Source: Gracilibacteraceae bacterium | Lineage (GTDB): Bacteria; Bacillota; Desulfitobacteriia; Desulfitobacteriales; Syntrophobotulaceae | DNA: 10,361 nt | Assembly: GCA_031255985.1 (NCBI GenBank) | Contig: JAIRRL010000080.1 | Coordinates: 1 to 10,361, forward strand | Direction of reading: 5' to 3' | Shown: in pieces, positions 1 to 4,441 of the stretch | Position numbering within the stretch: the first letter of the stretch is position 1 | Layout of the letters: the number at the start of each line of letters is the position of its first letter | The notes under the pieces: generated by a model | Told to the model about the DNA's origin: nothing | Database searches by the model: none | What the model saw: the letters and a program-made list of their open reading frames with translations, nothing else | Program-made: the position numbers and the translations under genes

Positions 1-154
1 GTGTTTACCGGAATCTCGGATATTTTCGCCGGAAAAACACTTGAATTCAGCATGGCTCCGTAATTACATCCCCCAAATCGTCCTCCGGTCAACAGTATAT
101 CGGTATTCCGCACGGGCGCCGGCTAATCGCCTTTATTTGTTGTGCCCTCATATA

Positions 155-169
155 CCTCTGAATAGACAC
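155..169 (+). repeat. CTGAATAGAC repeat, left copy
   Basis: The sequence CCTCTGAATAGACAC occurs here. Its reverse complement with one mismatch (14 of 15) lies at 1461-1475, and 12 of its bases (CTGAATAGACAC) recur in the same orientation at 1577-1588. The copies at 155 and 1461 therefore form an inverted pair around the antitoxin-fic operon. No target-site duplication is evident next to them. They may be ends of a non-autonomous element or recognition sites of a recombinase encoded elsewhere. The match is direct observation; the function is inference. Confidence 0.55.
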
Positions 170-319
170 TAGGGCGGCGCAACGCAATTGGCAAAATATG
201 GCGTGCGATTAAGCTTACGATTTATCGGCCAAGCGGACCCGCCCGAGTTCCAGGCTTGTCTCCAGGCTTGCTCGCATAGCGGGTGTAGATAAAAAATGCA
301 ATCATCACCTATGGCTTTT

Positions 320-464
320 AATCATCACTGATGGATTCGCTGCATGATTTTCCTATGACCCAGTTTCATTCAGCATCCCTATTTTTAATCAGCACCAAAA
401 GATTTGCAAAGCCGCAATTTTCTGGGCTTCTTATTCTCAGTGCTGATTAAAAAAATGTGATGAT
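320..464. repeat. Nested palindrome with AATCA(T/G)CAC motifs
   Basis: The inner arms are a perfect 14-bp inverted repeat, TTTTTAATCAGCAC at 382-395 and its complement at 440-453, separated by 44 bases. The outer arms are ATCATCAC at 321-328 and GTGATGAT at 457-464. A further AATCATCAC copy at 300-308 sits exactly 20 bases before the one at 320-328. The structure lies about 100 bases past the fic stop codon, so it could fold in the 3' end of that transcript. However, each arm begins with T and ends with A, so neither strand shows a normal T-tailed terminator. It may be a mobile-element relic or an array of protein-binding sites. Confidence 0.6.
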
Positions 465-562
465 AACCCCCCTCACGCCACGTTCACTGGAACATTCCGA
501 TAACTCATTTCACTTTATGCACGATATGGCTGTTGTCACGCTTCAAGTATTTTCGTCGTTTG

Positions 563-1171
563 CTACCCCCGCAATATCGCGTCCTCAAAGATTTTTACAA
601 GGTAGTCATACTCGGAATATTGCCCATCGCTCGCTTTGGCAAGCGCATCGCGGACATATGCCGCGCTGTCCCGCAACAGCGACTTGTCCATACGGAATCC
701 GTGCGCTTCGGCAAATTGTGTGGCAAATGTAATCGTCGCGCGTGTGTTGCCCTCACGGAACGGGTGGCATTGCCACAGTGCGGCAATCAGCTTTGCGAAC
801 TTCACCGCCGTTTCGTGAATGTCGAGAGCAGACCAATCGGCAGCGTTCATCTCGCGCAAAACCCGATCCGCGTCGCGCCTGACATCGTTAGACTGCGAGT
901 AGCGTACAGTGTCGCCACCGAGAACGCGCTCGCCCTTTGCCATACTGATTGTGCGGATGCTGCCCGCCCAGTCAAAGATGTCACCGAAAACATGTTTGTG
1001 AATGGCAATCAAACGTGAGAAATCAAACGGCAACATCGCGACCACGCCATCAACGTCGGCCAACGCAAACGCGGTGATGTCCGCTTCGGCCCGTTCCAGC
1101 TTATCTGCGTCTTTTATGCCGAGCAGATTGCGCAGGACAGGAACGTCCTCGTATAGATACGGGTCACGCAT
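563..1171 (-). CDS. fic: Fic-domain protein (toxin of a Fic/VbhA-type pair)
   Basis: Fic enzymes transfer a nucleotide monophosphate (usually AMP) from NTP to a target-protein hydroxyl. The protein is 202 residues from the preferred start. The N-terminal RDPYLYEDVPVL and GIKDADKLE match the usual entry to the class I Fic fold. Residues about 68-86 look like the substrate-docking flap, and the active-site loop is HPFREGNTRATI at 136-147. His136, Phe138, Glu140, Asn142 and Arg144 are present. The usual final arginine (HxFxxGNxRxxR) is Ile147, and the usual Gly after Asn is Thr143, so nucleotide handling may differ from standard AMPylators; Doc also lacks that arginine. The start chosen is ATG at 1171, which overlaps the antitoxin stop as ATGCGTGA and favours translational coupling. 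A TTG at 1195 would add eight residues but would overlap the antitoxin by 32 bases. The base composition is less GC-rich than the mutS side, suggesting acquisition. Confidence 0.88.
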   Translation of the reverse strand: MRDPYLYEDVPVLRNLLGIKDADKLERAEADITAFALADVDGVVAMLPFDFSRLIAIHKHVFGDIFDWAGSIRTISMAKGERVLGGDTVRYSQSNDVRRDADRVLREMNAADWSALDIHETAVKFAKLIAALWQCHPFREGNTRATITFATQFAEAHGFRMDKSLLRDSAAYVRDALAKASDGQYSEYDYLVKIFEDAILRG

Positions 1172-1376
1172 TTGACGCTTCCCGATAGTGTTCAATTATG
1201 GCGCGGCGCGCGTCCGCCAGTTCACGCTTGCCGTCAACATAATCGCGCATAAGCTGTTTGGCCTCCGGCGACGGTTCCGGCGCGTCCAACACAGAGATAC
1301 TGATAGCGTCATTGACATATTTCTCTCGTTGTACTTTCGTCGTGTCTGCGATTTTATATGAATATGATTTAACCAT
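1164..1376 (-). CDS. Small VbhA-like antitoxin upstream of fic
   Basis: This is a 70-residue protein encoded just before fic in the same operon. Class I Fic antitoxins are small helical proteins whose inhibitory helix, with motif (S/T)xxxE(G/N), inserts next to the Fic ATP site. Residues 23-38 (DAISISVLDAPEPSPE) can be aligned to VbhA from memory (NALASQRLEGLEPDPQ) without gaps. This is followed by a Y-x-x-G-x-x-x-x-x-D segment typical of the family. The motif itself is degraded: the expected Ser is Ile27, Glu is Asp31 and Gly is Ala32. The start is well supported by AGAGGTGA about six bases before the ATG. Assignment rests on size, position and this alignment. It could instead be a related antitoxin type that binds differently. 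Confidence 0.72.
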   Translation of the reverse strand: MVKSYSYKIADTTKVQREKYVNDAISISVLDAPEPSPEAKQLMRDYVDGKRELADARRAIIEHYREASNA

Positions 1377-1395
1377 AGCGACTCACCTCTCTTAT

Positions 1396-1424
1396 ATAGT
1401 ACAGCAAAACGGCGGGGCATTCAA
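1396..1424 (-). promoter_or_regulatory. Promoter of the antitoxin-fic operon
   Basis: On the minus strand TTGAAT (1424-1419) is followed by exactly 17 bases and then TACTAT (1401-1396). The ATG of the antitoxin lies about 20 bases further on, behind an AGAGGTGA ribosome site. Both hexamers match consensus at 4 of 6 positions with optimal spacing. TATAAG directly after is a possible alternative -10. No clear operator palindrome was found, although autoregulation by the antitoxin is common in such pairs. Confidence 0.55.
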
Positions 1425-1460
1425 GTGAAATTCTGCCGGTGGATGTTTGGGCGATGTGTG

Positions 1461-1588
1461 GCGTCTATTCAGAGGCGCCGATCCCGGCAACGCCGGCGTG
1501 AGGTTGCGGAAACCGCGTTTTCGCAGCCGACGATGTGAGGAAAACAACGGAGTGACCGTTACGACCACCGGATGGCCTGAATAGACAC
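1461..1588. repeat. 128-base segment with inverted ends (MITE-like)
   Basis: The segment starts with GCGTCTATTCAG and ends with CTGAATAGACAC, giving 12-bp inverted ends with one mismatch. The interior has no reading frame worth calling and contains a small GCGGAAACCGC-type palindrome around 1507-1517. It could be a miniature inverted-repeat element. Alternatively, the two ends may be independent copies of the same motif that also flanks the fic module at 155-169. No flanking duplication is clear. Confidence 0.4.
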
Positions 1589-1948
1589 GACGAGATAATT
1601 AAGGCGGCCCGAGTTTGACAGGACAGATGCTTGAACAGCCGAAAAGCCCTCGAAGCCGCATATGATGGAATTTCTTATCTCTCTCAGCAGACAGTGATAA
1701 AATGGTGCGTGATTTGGCTGTCGATATGATGAATCCAACTGTTTGTGCATTTCACTCGCCATTTGATCCAACTCACCATTTGATCCAACTCACCATAATG
1801 ACCAAGTTAGTGACCAAGTTAATGACCAAGACATCTTTGCGGAAATCTTATTGTTTTGCGTAGTGGCCAAAAGCAAAACAGCCGGAATCAAAAGTATATT
1901 AGCGACAACCAACCCTGGCGCCGGTGAAGTAAAGCATTTGATTTTTTG
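1589..1948. other. Gene-free stretch before the mutS-side operon
   Basis: Apart from the tandem arrays at 1759-1830, no gene with a ribosome site or recognisable protein sequence is seen. Short frames on both strands cross the stretch but are broken and resemble nothing I know. It probably contains decayed insertion-element sequence, since composition and repeats resemble the left part of the window. The promoter of the next operon begins at its right end. Confidence 0.4.
1759..1830. repeat. Two adjoining tandem-repeat arrays (17-bp and 12-bp units)
   Basis: CCATTTGATCCAACTCA occurs twice in perfect tandem at 1759-1775 and 1776-1792, followed by CCA of a third. After a four-base join, ATGACCAAGTTA and GTGACCAAGTTA follow at 1798-1809 and 1810-1821, with a partial ATGACCAAG at 1822-1830. 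Short repeated boxes with TTGATCCA or TGACCA near an element end recall the multiple transposase-binding repeats inside IS21-family ends. No istA or istB coding sequence is present, so a solitary decayed end is only a possibility. Confidence 0.6.
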
Positions 1949-1978
1949 TTGGACAATTCGCCGCAATCATGCTATAGT
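1949..1978 (+). promoter_or_regulatory. Extended -10 promoter of the operon leading to mutS-mutL-miaA
   Basis: TTGGAC (1949-1954) is followed by 18 bases and TATAGT (1973-1978). TGC directly precedes the -10, which makes it an extended -10 element. Transcription would start near 1985, about 48 bases before the first ATG. The tight spacing of the following genes suggests that this promoter could serve them all, although further internal promoters are not excluded. Confidence 0.6.
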
Positions 1979-2032
1979 AAATTTCATAGCGGATTTACCG
2001 GAAAGAGAACAGAAACGGAGGGCCGGGCTGCG

Positions 2033-2332
2033 ATGGCCAGAATCAAGGTTTTGCTCTGCGAGCCGCAAGCCAAGCCGCGCGTCGAGGAAATCGACGGCGG
2101 GCGGGAGGCCGTGGCGGCGCTGGTGACGGGGACGTTTTACCTGATGGATCTCGGCGACGGGCTGGGCGTTGTTTTTGACGCGGACGGCAATAAAAAAGTC
2201 AAAGACTTAAACCGGGTGATTGACGGCGTTCCGATGTTCGGCCTGTGCATTTTCTGCCGCCATGACGGCGCGGAAAACCTGCTGGCCTTAGATGAGGCGG
2301 AAGTGGCGGAAATGGAGAAACTGCTGGCTTAA
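2033..2332 (+). CDS. DUF3846-like small protein
   Basis: This is a 99-residue cytosolic protein of unknown function. The N-terminal ARIKVLLCEPQAKPRVEEID, then a region around residues 30-62 (VTGTFYLMD, KDLNRVIDG), and the acidic C-terminal helix LDEAEVAEMEKLL follow the pattern I associate with DUF3846, often seen in Firmicute plasmid and phage-related regions. The family name is from memory and could be wrong. The start is set by GGAGGG at 2017-2022, ten bases before ATG; an upstream in-frame extension to 1946 would run through the promoter and is rejected. Its stop overlaps the next start as TAATG, implying coupled translation with the membrane protein. Cys9, Cys72 and Cys75 (CIFC) might bind a metal or form disulfides, but this is only suggestive. 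Confidence 0.65.
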   Translation: MARIKVLLCEPQAKPRVEEIDGGREAVAALVTGTFYLMDLGDGLGVVFDADGNKKVKDLNRVIDGVPMFGLCIFCRHDGAENLLALDEAEVAEMEKLLA

Positions 2333-3402
2333 TGGAAGAACGGACGGTTGACCGGCCCCGCCTGGGCTGGGGTACGCTGCGCGAGGGCCTGAAAAGCGGT
2401 CTGTCTGTCTCCTGGAGTCTCGCCAAAATCACCTTTCCCACGACCTTATGCGTCAGTGTCCTGAAATACACGGCTGTCGTCGGCGTCCTGACGCGGCTCA
2501 TCACGCCGTTTATGGATCTGTTCGGCTTGCCGGGCGAATCCGTGATCGCTTATGTCCTCGGCGCTTTGCTGAACATCTACGCGGCGATCGGCGCCATGCT
2601 CGCCATTGATCTGACGGTCAAACAGGTGTTCATCCTCGCCGTCATGCTCAGTCTCGCTCATAATCTGATCGTGGAAACGGCGGTCACGGCCAAAGTCGGG
2701 GTCAACCCGGTCTGGATGACGCTGTGCCGGCTGGGGCTGGCTTTTGGCTTCGCCTTCATTTTCAACCTCGCGCTGCCGGAAGACGGCGTCGCCGCCCGGT
2801 ACGGCCTGGCTTTCGCGGCGGACGCCGCCGCTGTTCCCGCCGATTGGGGCGCCGTATGGATTGAGGCGCTGAAAAGGGCCGCCAGCGGCCTGGCGCAAAT
2901 GCTGCTCATCATCATTCCCATGATGATGTCGCTTCAGCTTTTGAAAGACCTGGGCGTCATGCCGGCGCTCGTGCGGCTTCTGCGGCCCCTGACCCGCGTG
3001 CTCGGCATTTCGGAAAACACCAGTTTGATGCTGGTGGCCGGCGGTTTGTTCGGCATCGCTTACGGGGCCGGCGTCATCATCAGTTCGGCGACGGAGAACG
3101 CGGTCAGCCGCCGCGACATATACCTGGTCAGCCTCTTTCTGGTCTGCGATCATTCCTTGATCGAGGACACCCTGATTTTTTTGCCGCTCGGCATCAACGT
3201 CCTCTATCTCCTCTTGTTCCGGCTCGCCCTGGCTGTGGCTCTCACGGCCCTGACGGCGCGCTTCTGGCGCGAACGGTCTTTTGTAACCGCGACCGCGACT
3301 GCGAATGGAACTGTGCCAGAAATCGCGAATGCGAATGGAACCGCGAATGCGACCGAAACTGAAAAAGTAAAAACAAAAATCCCGGTGAAAGGCGAAGATT
3401 AA
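2332..3402 (+). CDS. Membrane protein with two Gate (nucleoside-recognition) domains
   Basis: This 356-residue polytopic inner-membrane protein resembles the Gate-domain group that includes SpmA/SpmB, YlbJ-type proteins and part of FeoB. Hydrophobic segments lie roughly at 36-60, 71-93, 98-116, 128-147, 186-205, 230-251, 263-283 and 286-308. The two halves look related: LPGESVIAYVLGALLNIYA (66-84) parallels GISENTSLMLVAGGLFGIA (225-243), and H110-NLIVET-116 parallels H274-SLIEDT-280. Such charged residues inside membrane helices suggest a transport path or binding site, but the substrate is unknown. The start overlaps the previous stop by one base. After residue 318 the protein ends in a polar, Thr/Ala/Asn-rich tail coded by degenerate hexamer repeats. 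It sits in front of a cell-wall enzyme, as SpmA/SpmB often sit beside DacB-type peptidases in spore formers, but a spore role is not shown here. Confidence 0.8.
   Translation: MEERTVDRPRLGWGTLREGLKSGLSVSWSLAKITFPTTLCVSVLKYTAVVGVLTRLITPFMDLFGLPGESVIAYVLGALLNIYAAIGAMLAIDLTVKQVFILAVMLSLAHNLIVETAVTAKVGVNPVWMTLCRLGLAFGFAFIFNLALPEDGVAARYGLAFAADAAAVPADWGAVWIEALKRAASGLAQMLLIIIPMMMSLQLLKDLGVMPALVRLLRPLTRVLGISENTSLMLVAGGLFGIAYGAGVIISSATENAVSRRDIYLVSLFLVCDHSLIEDTLIFLPLGINVLYLLLFRLALAVALTALTARFWRERSFVTATATANGTVPEIANANGTANATETEKVKTKIPVKGED
3295..3360 (+). repeat. Degenerate GCGAAT-type repeats coding a polar tail
   Basis: GCGAATGGAAC occurs at 3301-3311 and 3331-3341, and an 18-base unit beginning GCGAATGCGA at 3325-3342 recurs at 3343-3360 with four mismatches. 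It codes for the Ala/Asn/Thr-rich end of the Gate protein. The sequence stays in frame, so it looks like slippage-driven growth of a dispensable tail. Confidence 0.55.
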
Positions 3403-3404
3403 GT

Positions 3405-4433
3405 ATGTATGAATTATTGAACGGCCGCGGCCGCCTGATGATGAATATTGCCATCATACTCTGTTTGCTGGCTATTTTTGCCTGCGCGGGTTTGGCGGCC
3501 TATTTCCTGGGGCTGGAGTATCTTCCCGTCCTCTGGTGGGGGGAGGAGGGAGGAGGAGGGCCAGGCCCGCTGCTGGCGGAATCGCGCTGGATCGTGACTG
3601 ACGAACTGCCGCCGCTCGCGGCGCTGCCGCTCACTTCCCTTTATGTGGGCGAAGGAGAGCTGATCAGCGCGAACGCCTACTTGCTCCGGCTCAGCGACGG
3701 CGGCGTGCTGCTGGATTACGACGCCGGGGCGCGGGTTTTTCCGGCCTCTTTGACCAAAATCATGACCGCGCTCGTCGTCATCGAGAGCGGGTTTGACCTG
3801 GAGCAAAACGTGACCGTCACCGCCGACCTCCTGCGGCGCCTGGAAGCGCAGGACGCTTCGACCGCCGGTTTCGGAGCGGGAGACAGCGTCAAAGCCCGCG
3901 ATCTTTTGTACGGCGTGATCCTGCCTTCCGGGGCCGAGTGCAGCGAGGCGCTGGCGACGGCGGTCGCCGGGTCGGTCAGTGAATTTGTCCAGATGATGAA
4001 CACCACCGCCTACCGCCTCGGCCTGACCAATACAAATTTTGCCAATCCAACCGGCCTGCACGACGACAGCCAGTTTTCCACCGCCCGCGACATGGCGGAA
4101 CTCTTGCGCTACTCTTTGCAAAACGAAACTTTCCGCGCCGTTTTTCTGGCCAAAGACTACGTTTCCGCCCCGACTAACCGGCATCCGCGCGGCTTGACCA
4201 TGCAAAACCGGGTGGCCAAGAACCTGGCGGTCGCCCTCATGCCGCAGGTTTTCGGCTGCAAAACGGGCTACACCAGGCAGGCCGGCATTTGTCTCGCCTC
4301 CTACACGCTTATCGGCGGCGAGGAATACATCTTTGTGACGCTGGGCGCGCCCAGGGACGCGGAGGACGCCTATCTGCGCGATCTCGACCTCATCAGCCGG
4401 AGAATCAGCCAGAAAATCAGCCAGGCCCGGTAG
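3405..4433 (+). CDS. S11-family D-alanyl-D-alanine carboxypeptidase (PBP5/DacB-like)
   Basis: This enzyme trims the terminal D-alanine from peptidoglycan stem peptides outside the membrane. It has 342 residues, with a hydrophobic segment at 13-35 (signal sequence or N-terminal anchor) and a Gly/Glu/Pro-rich linker at 46-58. The catalytic core has SLTK at 115-118 (nucleophile Ser115, general-base Lys118) and KTG at 286-288. The middle motif, normally SxN, reads SGA at 175-177, followed by Glu-Cys. Loss of that Asn is notable, though some Gram-positive S11 proteins appear to have SGA(E/D). The segment LTNTNFANPTGLHD (207-220) is typical of the family. The C-terminal beta domain and amphipathic anchor of PBP5 are missing, making it a short form. 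The start lies two bases after the previous stop; ATGs at residues 12 or 13 are possible alternatives, because the ribosome site (AAAGGCG) is weak. Confidence 0.88.
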   Translation: MYELLNGRGRLMMNIAIILCLLAIFACAGLAAYFLGLEYLPVLWWGEEGGGGPGPLLAESRWIVTDELPPLAALPLTSLYVGEGELISANAYLLRLSDGGVLLDYDAGARVFPASLTKIMTALVVIESGFDLEQNVTVTADLLRRLEAQDASTAGFGAGDSVKARDLLYGVILPSGAECSEALATAVAGSVSEFVQMMNTTAYRLGLTNTNFANPTGLHDDSQFSTARDMAELLRYSLQNETFRAVFLAKDYVSAPTNRHPRGLTMQNRVAKNLAVALMPQVFGCKTGYTRQAGICLASYTLIGGEEYIFVTLGAPRDAEDAYLRDLDLISRRISQKISQAR

Positions 4434-4441
4434 GGAAAATC

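Larger units (their letters stand above)
1..562. other. AT-richer stretch without a convincing gene
   Basis: No coding region here is supported by a ribosome site plus a protein-like reading frame. At the left edge two possibilities cannot be resolved. A plus-strand frame is open from base 1 to a TAA at 61-63 and would be the last 20 residues of a gene entering from outside. Alternatively, a minus-strand ATG at 53-51 has GGAG just upstream and TTGACC-N18-TGTAAT before it, and would start a gene leaving the window. Also visible are a 12-base tandem duplication beginning TCCAGGCTTG (249-258 and 261-270), a repeat copy at 155-169 and the palindrome at 320-464. The stretch is probably the remains of mobile DNA next to the Fic module. 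Confidence 0.5.

Noticed and set aside
320..464. Rho-independent terminator of fic
   Set aside because: The stem has a 44-base loop, is AT-rich, and ends in A rather than T on either strand.
533..1018. Plus-strand frames opposite fic
   Set aside because: They are antisense shadows of a gene with a clear Fic motif, with no ribosome site and no protein family resemblance.
1559..1771. 70-codon minus-strand frame in the gene-poor stretch
   Set aside because: It begins with a TTG inside the tandem repeats, has no ribosome site and resembles no known protein.
1759..1830. CRISPR array
   Set aside because: The units are short and contiguous without unique spacers, the two unit types are unrelated, and no cas genes are present.
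1946..2032. Upstream extension of the DUF3846-like gene
   Set aside because: It would start inside the -35/-10 promoter and lacks a ribosome site; ATG at 2033 has GGAGGG.
2446..3153. 235-codon minus-strand frame across the Gate gene
   Set aside because: It is the hydrophilic mirror of a membrane protein gene, with no start signal or recognisable domain.
4289..4441. Upstream extension of MutS
   Set aside because: It overlaps the carboxypeptidase in another frame, is not MutS-like, and the ATG at 4442 has a ribosome site.
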